In this document: positions 26,900 to 33,649 of the stretch, in pieces
Position numbering within the stretch: position 1 is the first letter of the stretch
Layout: every line of letters begins with the position of its first letter
Assembly: GCF_030285665.1 (NCBI RefSeq)
Contig: NZ_CP127295.1
Coordinates: 992,001-1,056,000 of the forward strand
Direction: 5' to 3'
DNA length: 64,000 bases
Origin: Amycolatopsis mongoliensis
Lineage (GTDB): Bacteria > Actinomycetota > Actinomycetes > Mycobacteriales > Pseudonocardiaceae
Program-made: the position numbers and the translations under genes
The notes under the pieces: generated by a model
What the model was told of the DNA's origin: nothing
Database searches by the model: none
The model's input: only the letters and a program-made list of their open reading frames with translations

Positions 26900-26930
26900 T
26901 TGACCTGGAGCGTGCTCCAGCCGCTACCGT
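26900..26930 (+). promoter_or_regulatory. MerR-type promoter with 19-bp spacer
   Basis: The -35 TTGACC (26900-26905) and -10 TACCGT (26925-26930) are 19 bp apart, not 17, and the spacer holds the perfect dyad CTGGAGC-GT-GCTCCAG (26905-26920). This over-long spacer with a central dyad is the diagnostic layout of MerR-family activators. The ATG follows the -10 by 7 nt, so the transcript is probably leaderless. No merR gene is visible nearby. Confidence 0.8.
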
Positions 26931-26937
26931 CGCCGAC

Positions 26938-27342
26938 ATGACCGAAGATCGCTTCGAACGCGGCCACCAGGCACTGATCGACCTCAACGGCGAGGAGACC
27001 GCGCAGCGTGTGCTCGACGGCCTCGCCGACATCTCCCCGAAGCTGGCCGACAGCCTCGTCGCCTGGGGGTTCGGCGAGATCTACACGCGGCCGCAGCTCG
27101 TGCCGCGGGACCGGCAGCTCGTCACGCTCGGCATGCTGACCGCGCTCGGCGGGTGCGAGCCGCAGCTGGAGGTGCACGTCAACGCGTCGCTCAACGCCGG
27201 GCTCACCCCCGAGGAGATCGTGGAGGCGCTGTTGCAGTCGGCCGCCTACTGCGGGTTCCCGCGGGCGTTGAACGCGACCGCCGTGGCGAAGAAGGTCTTC
27301 GGCGAGCGCGGGCTGCTGCCGGTGGCCGAGGCCCGCTCGTGA
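26938..27342 (+). CDS. Carboxymuconolactone decarboxylase / AhpD-like protein
   Basis: A 134-residue CMD-fold helical protein: LADSLVAWGFGEIYTRP, LVTLGMLTALGGCEPQLEVHVNASLNAGLTPEEIVEALLQSAAYCGFPRALNA. Family members are gamma-carboxymuconolactone decarboxylases or peroxidase-like AhpD relatives; the AhpD CxxC is absent (single cysteines only), so a decarboxylase-like or unknown role is likelier. The ATG lies 7 nt after the -10 of a MerR-type promoter, suggesting induction by an electrophile or aldehyde as in NmlR/AdhR regulons (inference). It overlaps the oxidoreductase start by GTGA. Confidence 0.88.
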   Translation: MTEDRFERGHQALIDLNGEETAQRVLDGLADISPKLADSLVAWGFGEIYTRPQLVPRDRQLVTLGMLTALGGCEPQLEVHVNASLNAGLTPEEIVEALLQSAAYCGFPRALNATAVAKKVFGERGLLPVAEARS

Positions 27343-28004
27343 GGGTCGTCCTCTTCGGTGCGACCGGCATGGTCGGGCAGGGCGTGCTGCGCGAGTGCCT
27401 GCTCGACGAGCGCGTCGAGGCGGTGCTGGCGGTCGGCCGCTCCCCCGTCGGCACCGAGCACCCGAAGCTCACCGAGCTGCTGTGCGAAGACCTCTTCACC
27501 CTCGAGCCGATCACCGGCTACGACACGTGCTTCTACTGCCTCGGCGTGTCGTCGGTGGGCGTGGCACCGGAGGAGTACGAGCGGATCACCTACCAGCTGA
27601 CCCTTTCGGTGGCCGGGAAGCTGCCCGAGGGCAGCACGTTCGTCTACGTCTCGGGCGCGGGCACCGACAGCACCGAACGCGGCCGGGTGCGCTGGGCGCG
27701 CGTCAAGGGCGCCACGGAGAACGCACTGGCGAAGCTGCCGCTGCGGACGTTCTCCTTCCGCCCCGGCTACATCCAGCCCCTGCACGGGATCACGTCGAAG
27801 ACCCGGCTGTACCGGACGCTCTACCGCGTCGCGACGCCGCTGTACCCGGTGCTGCGGCGGCTGTTCCCCGGCTTCGTCACGACCAACCAGGAGCTGGGTC
27901 TGGCGATGCTGGAAGTCGCCGGGAACGGTTACGAGAAGCCGGTGCTCGAGAACTCCGACATCGTCACCGCCGCCGCGCGACGAGCCCGGCCAGCAGGTTC
28001 GTGA
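27339..28004 (+). CDS. NAD(P)-binding atypical SDR / epimerase-like protein
   Basis: A 221-residue protein with an N-terminal Rossmann motif VVLFGATGMVGQGVLREC, then FYCLGVSSVG, FVYVSGAGTDSTE and a VKGATENAL segment replacing the classical YxxxK. It belongs to the atypical SDR group seen beside stress genes and likely uses NAD(P). The GTG at 27339 overlaps the CMD stop codon, so both genes share the MerR-type promoter. The last 41 bp overlap the convergent TetR gene, which encodes the opposite strand of the Ala/Arg-rich tail. Confidence 0.82.
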   Translation: MRVVLFGATGMVGQGVLRECLLDERVEAVLAVGRSPVGTEHPKLTELLCEDLFTLEPITGYDTCFYCLGVSSVGVAPEEYERITYQLTLSVAGKLPEGSTFVYVSGAGTDSTERGRVRWARVKGATENALAKLPLRTFSFRPGYIQPLHGITSKTRLYRTLYRVATPLYPVLRRLFPGFVTTNQELGLAMLEVAGNGYEKPVLENSDIVTAAARRARPAGS

Positions 28005-28626
28005 GCCCTTCGGCCAGCCCGTCCGCGAACTCCGGAGTCGCGCCCACCTCGGCCGCCGCCTTCGCCACGACGTCGGTCGGGTTCGCGAGCGGCCACGCGC
28101 CCGACACCAGGACCACGACCCCGAGGGCGAACTGACGGGCGCCGTCGGCCGACAGCTCCGGCACCCGCGTCCGGACCAGCACGCCGAGCCGCTCGGTGCT
28201 GGCCGCCGCGCGCCCCTTGAAGCTGCGGGCGAACTCCAGCGAGATGTTGCGCTCCAGCACCGGCGCCATCGAGCTGATCAGCTCGCACAGCAATCGCCGC
28301 TCGCCGAGCGTCACGGCGATCTTCCCCGCGACACGCTCTTCGCGCGCGAAGCCGGGATCCGCCGGCGCCGGGTCGCCGAGCAATCCTTCGAGGTCGTCGA
28401 GCCACGCCGTCCAGGCGGCGTCGAGGACCTCGAGGAAGATCGCCTCACGGCTGTCGAAGTAGCGGAGCACATTGGACTTCGCGAGCCCGACGCGGCAGGC
28501 GAGCTCCCGCAAGCTGATGTCGGCGACCGGGCGCTCGGCCAGCAGCTCCCGCGCGGCGGCGAGGATCGCGGTGCGGCGCGCCTCGATCTGCTCGGGCCGC
28601 CGGGCTCGCTGGAATCCGGCGCTCAT
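27964..28626 (-). CDS. TetR-family regulator
   Basis: A 220-residue regulator. The HTH spans about residues 17-62 (ARRTAILAAARELLAERPVADISLRELACRVGLAKSNVLRYFDSREAIF), followed by a TetR_C_17-like helical domain. The ATG at 28626 has no ribosome site; TACTGT ends 7 nt upstream (28634-28639 on the + strand), so it is probably leaderless. It converges with and overlaps the oxidoreductase gene. Its target is not evident. Confidence 0.88.
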   Translation of the reverse strand: MSAGFQRARRPEQIEARRTAILAAARELLAERPVADISLRELACRVGLAKSNVLRYFDSREAIFLEVLDAAWTAWLDDLEGLLGDPAPADPGFAREERVAGKIAVTLGERRLLCELISSMAPVLERNISLEFARSFKGRAAASTERLGVLVRTRVPELSADGARQFALGVVVLVSGAWPLANPTDVVAKAAAEVGATPEFADGLAEGLTNLLAGLVARRR

Positions 28627-28644
28627 GGCGCCGACAGTATCCGG

Positions 28645-29061
28645 TCAGCCGGTGGGCGCGGTCTCCCGGCGCGTCTTGACCCGCCGGTAGCTCCAGATCA
28701 GCAGCGCGAACAGGATCACCGACGACAGGATCAGGCTCGACCCGGTGCTCCAGCCGCCGAACGGCAGGGATTTCACCAGGCCCCAGACGATGCCCGCCGC
28801 CAGCAGCGCGAGCCCGGCCAGCACCGAGCCGGCGATCCGCAGCGGCGACGACACGCTGTCCTCGGCCGCCTTCATCGCCCGGTCGCGCACCGGGTCGACG
28901 TACCGCTCGAGCGCCGGGAACTCCGACGCCAGGAGCAGCAGCCCCGCGAGCACGAGCAGCAGTCCGGGGCCGGGCAGGACGAGCAGCAGCACCCCGACCA
29001 CCAGCAGGACGGCCCCCGCTACCGTGATCGAGATCCGCTTCGCCTGTTTGCCGATGCCCAC
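28645..29061 (-). CDS. PGPGW-family membrane protein
   Basis: A 138-residue protein with two pairs of transmembrane helices. The hallmark is VLLLVLPGPGLLLVLAGLLLLASEFPALERYVDPVRDR between helices one and two, and the second pair lies at about residues 80-125, followed by a basic tail. This matches the actinobacterial TIGR02611/PGPGW family, of unknown function. The GTG at 29061 with GGGGAG is chosen; it overlaps the 3' end of the serine hydrolase by 43 bp, implying translational coupling. Confidence 0.85.
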   Translation of the reverse strand: MGIGKQAKRISITVAGAVLLVVGVLLLVLPGPGLLLVLAGLLLLASEFPALERYVDPVRDRAMKAAEDSVSSPLRIAGSVLAGLALLAAGIVWGLVKSLPFGGWSTGSSLILSSVILFALLIWSYRRVKTRRETAPTG

Positions 29062-30458
29062 TGGGCGTCTCCCCTCGTTGTGCCCGATTGTTCCTGGTCG
29101 TGGCTCCGCGTGCCACCCACGAGTGCCCGGACCCTGGCCGCGGCCACGATCAGGCCGGCCGGCGCGACCACGCCGAGCACGACCACGAGCGCCGGCCAGA
29201 CGTAGAGCACCTGGCTGTAGGTACCCCGTCTTCCGGCGAATACCACCCCGAGCAACTGCGGCAGGAACGCGAGCGGGACGAGCGGCAGCAACGGCGGCAC
29301 GACCCGCCACCGCCGGGGCTTCCGCCCGGCCCGCCGGACGCCCACCACGGCGAGTCCCACCGCGAGCAACGCGAGCGCGGCGAGGATCCGGTCCGCGACC
29401 ACCCCGGCCGGCAGCGCGGGCTCCGGCGAACCGCCCTGGAGGAGCGTGACCAGGCCCTGGGCGAGCGACTCGGCGTCGTTGTCCAGCGCGAGGCCGGTGT
29501 CGGCCACGACCGCGACGGCGTAACCGTCCGGCAGCAGGATCTGCGCGGCGGTGTGGGTGAACCACTCGCCGTTGTGGGAGAGCTGCCCCGGCCGGTAGGC
29601 GCCCCAGCCCAGTGCGTAGTCGCGGCCGGGCGCCGGGGTGTGCGCCAGCGCGACCGAGGCCGGCGACAGCACACCGCCGCCGTCCCGCTGCGCTGCCAGC
29701 CACTTCGCCAGGTCCTCGGCGGTGGTGACGACGCCGTGGCTGCCACCGGTGAACCAGTCCGGTTCGGCCGCCGGGACCTCGAACCCGAAGGCCCGGACGT
29801 ACCCGGTGGTCCCGGCCGGCGGCTCGTCCACGGTGGAGCTCGACGCCATCCCGAGCGGCGCGAACAACCGCGTCCGCAGGTACTCCGCGAACGGCTGCCC
29901 GGCCACGACTTCGACGATCCGGGCGGCCACTTCGTAGTTCGGGTTGTGGTAGTGGAACTCCGTGCCGGGCTCGCTCGCCAGCCCGGCGTCCCGCAGCCGC
30001 TCGACGGCCTCGGCGAGCGTGTGCGGCTGCGGCAGCCTGAGGTCGGGGAACGCGGAGTCGGCCATCCCGGACGTCTGGTCCAGCAGCATCCGGACGGTGA
30101 TCCGCGCGCACCGGGGGTCGGCGAGCCGGAACCCGGGCAGAGAGCGCGTCACGGGCTCGTCGAGGGTGATCCGGCCCGCTTCCACGAGCTGCAGCACCGC
30201 GAAGGCCGTCATGGACTTGCTCAGCGACGCGATCGGCAGCCGGGTCGACGCGGTGATCGGCGCGCCCGAGGCGTCGTGGCCGTAGCCGGCGACGCGGACG
30301 ACGTCGCCGCCGTGCGTCACGGCGACCGCGGCGCCCGGCAGGCCCGTGTGGTCGAGGTAGCTGCGGACGTACCCGTCGACGTCGGGCGTCCCGGCGGCGG
30401 CCGCCGGGGTCGCGGTGCCGAGCAGGAGTACGGCGAGCACGAGGAAAAGCCTGGTCAT
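29019..30458 (-). CDS. Class C beta-lactamase-like serine hydrolase, membrane-anchored
   Basis: A 479-residue protein. A signal peptide ends near ATPAAAA (about 22). The penicillin-binding-fold domain has the nucleophile SLSK (SxxK, about residue 80), YHN as the second motif (FHYHNPNYE) and HTA in place of the third KTG-like motif. From about residue 355, three to four transmembrane helices anchor it. Such proteins are D-aminopeptidase, esterase or D,D-peptidase-like; the activity is not predictable. The ATG at 30458 follows TACCTT by 7 nt and lacks a ribosome site. It is divergent from the ArsR operon. Confidence 0.88.
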   Translation of the reverse strand: MTRLFLVLAVLLLGTATPAAAAGTPDVDGYVRSYLDHTGLPGAAVAVTHGGDVVRVAGYGHDASGAPITASTRLPIASLSKSMTAFAVLQLVEAGRITLDEPVTRSLPGFRLADPRCARITVRMLLDQTSGMADSAFPDLRLPQPHTLAEAVERLRDAGLASEPGTEFHYHNPNYEVAARIVEVVAGQPFAEYLRTRLFAPLGMASSSTVDEPPAGTTGYVRAFGFEVPAAEPDWFTGGSHGVVTTAEDLAKWLAAQRDGGGVLSPASVALAHTPAPGRDYALGWGAYRPGQLSHNGEWFTHTAAQILLPDGYAVAVVADTGLALDNDAESLAQGLVTLLQGGSPEPALPAGVVADRILAALALLAVGLAVVGVRRAGRKPRRWRVVPPLLPLVPLAFLPQLLGVVFAGRRGTYSQVLYVWPALVVVLGVVAPAGLIVAAARVRALVGGTRSHDQEQSGTTRGDAQWASANRRSGSRSR

Positions 30459-30554
30459 GCGGGTCAAGGTAGGTTCTCGTCCCGGCCGCCGGCCGCTGCC
30501 GGACGACGTCGATCACCCCCTACTTTCGGCAGGGTATTGACAGCGCACCTATAG

Positions 30555-30590
30555 TCAACACATCGGTTGATAAACAGATTGGTTGATAAA
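30555..30590. promoter_or_regulatory. Candidate ArsR operators
   Basis: TCAAC-ACATCG-GTTGA (30555-30570) is an inverted repeat, and GGTTGATAAA occurs twice (30565-30574 and 30581-30590), 16 bp apart. The repeats lie directly before the ArsR start at 30592 and downstream of a TATAGT hexamer (30550-30555). Auto-regulation by the ArsR protein is the likely use. Confidence 0.6.
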
Positions 30591-30591
30591 G

Positions 30592-30927
30592 ATGCCGGTT
30601 GACGAGGAGGCGCTGGACCGGGCGTTCACCGCCCTCGGCGACCCGGTCCGCCGAGCACTGGTCGCGCGGCTGTCACGCGGCGAAGCGACGGTCAACGAGC
30701 TGGCCGAGCCCTTCGCGATCACGAAGCAGGCCGTCTCCCGGCACATCCAGGTGCTGGAGCAGGCCGGGCTGATCACGCGCAGCCGTGACGGGCAGCGCCG
30801 GCCGTGCCACCTCGTGCCGTCCGCCCTCGAAGCCCTCACCGGCTGGATCGACACCTACCGGCTGGCCACCGAACGCAGCTACCGGCGGCTCGACGCCGTC
30901 CTGGACACCCTGGAGGAAACGCCGTGA
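30592..30927 (+). CDS. ArsR-family winged-helix regulator
   Basis: A 111-residue regulator: FTALGDPVRRALVARLSRGEATVNELAEPFAITKQAVSRHIQVLEQAGLITRSRDGQRRPCHL is the full winged HTH. There is no CxC metal site in the recognition helix, so it is not a metal sensor of the ArsR/SmtB classical type. This subgroup is commonly encoded before SRPBCC (AHSA1) genes, as here. The ATG at 30592 is preferred to the TTG at 30583. GTGA overlap with the next gene shows an operon. Confidence 0.92.
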   Translation: MPVDEEALDRAFTALGDPVRRALVARLSRGEATVNELAEPFAITKQAVSRHIQVLEQAGLITRSRDGQRRPCHLVPSALEALTGWIDTYRLATERSYRRLDAVLDTLEETP

Positions 30928-31382
30928 GCACCACGATCACCGCCCAGCCGGGAACGCCGTTCATCGAGACCACCCGCGAGTTCGCGGCCCCGCCGTCGGC
31001 CGTTCTCCGCGCACACACCGACCCGGAGCTGATCGTGCAGTGGCTGGGCCCGCACGGCATGGAGATGGAGATCGTCGAGTTCGACGCCCGCTCCGGCGGC
31101 GGCTACGCCTACATCCACCGCGACGAGCGCGGCGAATACCGCTTCCGCGGCGTCTACCACACAGTGGACGAGGACCGGATCATCCAGACGTTCGAGTTCC
31201 TCGGCGCACCAGGCGAAGTCACCCTCGACTCGCTGACGCTGACCGACCTCGGCGGCCGCACGCGCATGGTGACCCACTCGGTGTTCCCGTCGGTCGAGGC
31301 GCGCGACGCGGCGCTGGAGAGCGGGATGAGCCGCGGGATCACGGAGTCGTTCGAGCGGCTCGACAAGGTGCTGGCAGACTGA
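30924..31382 (+). CDS. SRPBCC / AHSA1-like protein
   Basis: A 152-residue START-like fold protein: EFAAPPSAVLRAHTDPELIVQWLGPHG, GGGYAYIHRDERGEYRFRGVYHTV, and the long C-terminal helix ESGMSRGITESFERLDKVLAD. This family binds hydrophobic ligands; many actinobacterial copies sit with an ArsR regulator. GGAGG precedes the GTG, which overlaps the ArsR stop codon. Confidence 0.92.
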   Translation: MSTTITAQPGTPFIETTREFAAPPSAVLRAHTDPELIVQWLGPHGMEMEIVEFDARSGGGYAYIHRDERGEYRFRGVYHTVDEDRIIQTFEFLGAPGEVTLDSLTLTDLGGRTRMVTHSVFPSVEARDAALESGMSRGITESFERLDKVLAD

Positions 31383-31383
31383 G

Positions 31384-31989
31384 ATGACCGGGGTCGTCGC
31401 GAGCTTCTGCATGTCACTGGACGGGTTCGTCGCGCGGCCCGACGATTCGGTGGGACCACTGTTCGACTGGTACACCGCGGGCGACGTCGAGGTGCCGATG
31501 GTCGGCTACCCGATCACCTTTCGCGTGGACGCCTCGAGCGCGGACTACTTGCGTTCGTTCTTGGACACGGTCCGCGGCGGCGCGTTCGTCTGCGGGCGGC
31601 GGGTGTTCGACCACACCCACGGCTGGGGCGGCAACCCACCGGGCGGCGGCGCGGCTTTCGTCGTCACGCACCGGCCTCCGCCTTCGGACTGGCCCGATTC
31701 CCGGTTGGCGCCGTTCACTTTCGTCTCTTCCGTCTCCCGCGCGATCGAGCTGGCCAAGGCGGCTGGGGATGGGACCGTGGGTGTCTCCGGGCCGAGTATT
31801 GCCCAGCAGTGCTTGAACCTTGGGCTTCTCGATGAGGTTCGGGTCGATCTTGTTCCCGTTTTTCTCGGTTCGGGAGTGCGGTATTTCTCGGGCGTCGGCG
31901 CGTCGGGGGCTTTGCTGGAGCGGGTTGAGGTTGTCGCCGGGTTGGGTGTTACTCACTTGCGTTATCGGGTTCGGTACCCACACTCTTAA
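31384..31989 (+). CDS. RibD C-terminal / dihydrofolate-reductase-like protein
   Basis: A 201-residue protein of the RibD_C/DHFR superfamily: VASFCMSLDGFVARPDDSVGPLFDWY at the N-terminus, GGAFVCGRRVFDHTHGWGG, and VGVSGPSIAQQCLNLGLLDEVRVDLVPVFLGSGVRYF. It probably uses NADPH; the substrate is unknown and folate resistance should not be inferred. It begins 1 bp after the SRPBCC stop, so the three genes form one operon. Its last 150 bp drop clearly in GC and use rarer codons, just before the mobile-element island. Confidence 0.88.
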   Translation: MTGVVASFCMSLDGFVARPDDSVGPLFDWYTAGDVEVPMVGYPITFRVDASSADYLRSFLDTVRGGAFVCGRRVFDHTHGWGGNPPGGGAAFVVTHRPPPSDWPDSRLAPFTFVSSVSRAIELAKAAGDGTVGVSGPSIAQQCLNLGLLDEVRVDLVPVFLGSGVRYFSGVGASGALLERVEVVAGLGVTHLRYRVRYPHS

Positions 31990-32002
31990 AGATGCGGCTT
32001 CG

Positions 32003-32077
32003 CCGTTGCGTGGGAAATCGGCGCCTTCTATGGTCTTTTCCCGCTCGGTGCGGGAGCGCCGATTCCCCACGCAACGG
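32003..32077. repeat. Large nested hairpin before the IS66 element
   Basis: CCGTTGCGTGGGAAATCGGC and two more bases (32003-32024) pair with 32056-32077 over 22 bp with one mismatch. The loop contains its own hairpin TCCCGC-TCGGT-GCGGGA (32039-32055). It starts 13 bp after the reductase stop codon and ends 36 bp before the IS. It could be a terminator or a small palindromic element. Confidence 0.7.
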
Positions 32078-32104
32078 TGTCCCTGCCGGGCTTCGTCGTG
32101 ATCA

Positions 32105-32112
32105 TCCTTTCG
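32105..32112. repeat. Left target-site duplication TCCTTTCG
   Basis: Eight bases abutting the left end of the IS66 element, repeated exactly at 33603-33610. Eight-base duplications are the rule for IS66. Confidence 0.92.
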
Positions 32113-33602
32113 GTAACTGTTCAGGTCGTTTTCGGGCTGTGAGCGGGCCTGTGGGATGATCTTGTTGTGGGGGAAGGTGTTCGTCCGTCGTATGACGAGC
32201 TGGCCGCGCTGGTCGCAGCGCAGGCGGTAGAGCTCGCGCATGCGCGGGAGGAAATCGCCGCGTTGCGGGCCGAAGTCGCTGCGCTCAAGCGGCGGTTGGG
32301 CACGAACTCGGGTAACTCCTCGATGCCGCCATCGTCGGACCGGTTCGCCAAACCCGCCCCGAAGTCGTTGCGTAGCAGGACCGGCCGCAAGCAGGGCAAG
32401 CAGCCCGGTGCGCCTGGTGCGAACCTGTCGCTGGTCGAGAACCCGGACAGGATCGTCGAGCATGCGCCGTCGGCGTGTTCAGGGTGCGGTGCAGGTCTGC
32501 GCCGCACTGATCGTGCGGGGGTGATGCGGCGGCAGGTGGTGGACCTGCCCGAGGTGCGCCCGTCGGTGACCGAGCACCGCCTGCAACGGCTGCGCTGCCG
32601 CGGCTGCCACCAGGTCACCACCGCGCCCGCGCCGGCCGAGGCGACCGCACCCGCGTGTTACGGGCCGAACGTGACCGCGCTGGCGGTGTATCTGCTGACC
32701 TTCCAGCATATCCCGGTCGCGCGGACCGCGCAGCTGCTGGCGGACCTGATGGGGTTGCCGGTGTCGACCGGCTGGGTCGCCGGTGTCCTCACCCCCGTCG
32801 CCGCCAACCTCGAAGGGTTCGCCGAGCAGGTCGAGCAGGCATTGCGGGCAGCGCCGGTGGCACATTTCGACGAGACCGGTATCCGGGTCGACGGGAAGAA
32901 CTGGTGGCTGCACGTGGCTTGCACCCCACACCTGACCGCCTACATGCCGCACCGGCAGCGTGGTGGCGAGGCGATGGACGAGTTCGGGATCCTCAACTAC
33001 TTCCGGGGTGTCGCGGTCCATGACGGGCTGATGTCGTATCAAGATTTCGGACGCAAACACGCCCGCTGCAACGCCCACCACCTGCGCGAACTGGTCGCGG
33101 CCGGCGAAGCCCACCCCGAGCACACCTGGCCCACGATCGCGATCAAAACCCTCGAAGCACTCAACACCGCTGCCCATGCCGCGCGAGACGACGGCCTGGA
33201 CGCCATCCCCGCCCACATCGTCGATCCGCTGATCTCCCGGTTCGTCCGCACCATCCATCTCGGCCTGCTGCTGCACCCACCGAGCCGGCATCGTAAGCAA
33301 AGCAAGACCCGCAACCTGCTGGTACGCCTGCGCGACTACCAGCACCAAGTGCTGCTGTTCGCCCGCGACCTCACCGTCCCGTTCACCAACAACCAAGCCG
33401 AACGCGACCTACGGATGATCAAGGCCCAGTTGAAGATCTCCGGCGGCTGGCGCACCCAGCACGGCGCCCAGGTGTGGTTGCGCGTGCGCGGCTACATCTC
33501 CACCGCCCGCAAGAACGGCCTGCATATCATCACCGCACTCCGCGACGCCGTCACCGGAAACCCTTGGCTGCCAACAACTATCGAAATGACCTGAACAGTT
33601 AC
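32113..33602 (+). mobile_element. Intact IS66-family insertion sequence, 1490 bp
   Basis: Terminal inverted repeats GTAACTGTTCAGGTC (32113-32127) and GACCTGAACAGTTAC (33588-33602) are perfect over 15 bp and start with the family's GTAA. An 8-bp duplication TCCTTTCG flanks both ends. One transposase gene fills the element; the accessory TnpA/TnpB genes of classical IS66 are absent. Perfect ends and an unmutated duplication point to a recent insertion, between the DHFR-like operon and the HNH gene. Confidence 0.95.
32167..33594 (+). CDS. IS66-family transposase (TnpC-like)
   Basis: A 475-residue transposase. A coiled coil at about residues 5-45 (ELAHAREEIAALRAEVAALKRRLG) precedes NSGNSSMPPSSDRF, typical of TnpC. 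A zinc-binding CSGCG...RCRGCH segment (about 103-145) follows, then the DDE domain with VAHFDETGIRVDGKNWW (first Asp), VHDGLMSYQ (second Asp) and FTNNQAERDLRMIKAQ (Glu). Full length and uninterrupted. The GTG at 32167 is the best start. It ends 8 bp before the right end of the element. Confidence 0.95.
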   Translation: MGEGVRPSYDELAALVAAQAVELAHAREEIAALRAEVAALKRRLGTNSGNSSMPPSSDRFAKPAPKSLRSRTGRKQGKQPGAPGANLSLVENPDRIVEHAPSACSGCGAGLRRTDRAGVMRRQVVDLPEVRPSVTEHRLQRLRCRGCHQVTTAPAPAEATAPACYGPNVTALAVYLLTFQHIPVARTAQLLADLMGLPVSTGWVAGVLTPVAANLEGFAEQVEQALRAAPVAHFDETGIRVDGKNWWLHVACTPHLTAYMPHRQRGGEAMDEFGILNYFRGVAVHDGLMSYQDFGRKHARCNAHHLRELVAAGEAHPEHTWPTIAIKTLEALNTAAHAARDDGLDAIPAHIVDPLISRFVRTIHLGLLLHPPSRHRKQSKTRNLLVRLRDYQHQVLLFARDLTVPFTNNQAERDLRMIKAQLKISGGWRTQHGAQVWLRVRGYISTARKNGLHIITALRDAVTGNPWLPTTIEMT

Positions 33603-33610
33603 TCCTTTCG
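33603..33610. repeat. Right target-site duplication TCCTTTCG
   Basis: Exact copy of 32105-32112, abutting the right end of the IS66 element and only 6 bp from the SOS-like box. Confidence 0.92.
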
Positions 33611-33616
33611 TGTGAT

Positions 33617-33628
33617 GAACATGTGTTC
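33617..33628 (+). promoter_or_regulatory. LexA/SOS-like box
   Basis: GAAC-ATGT-GTTC, followed by CG, matches the actinobacterial LexA site (GAACN4GTTC core of the mycobacterial SOS box). It lies 9 bp upstream of a TAATCT hexamer (33638-33643) whose end is 6 nt from the GTG at 33650, so a bound LexA would block this leaderless promoter. Confidence 0.7.
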
Positions 33629-33649
33629 GGATGCCGGTAATCTTCGTGT

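Noticed and set aside
30537..30555. TTGACA and TATAGT as one sigma-A promoter for arsR
   Set aside because: Only 7 bp separate them, so they cannot be used together; the real promoter is unclear.
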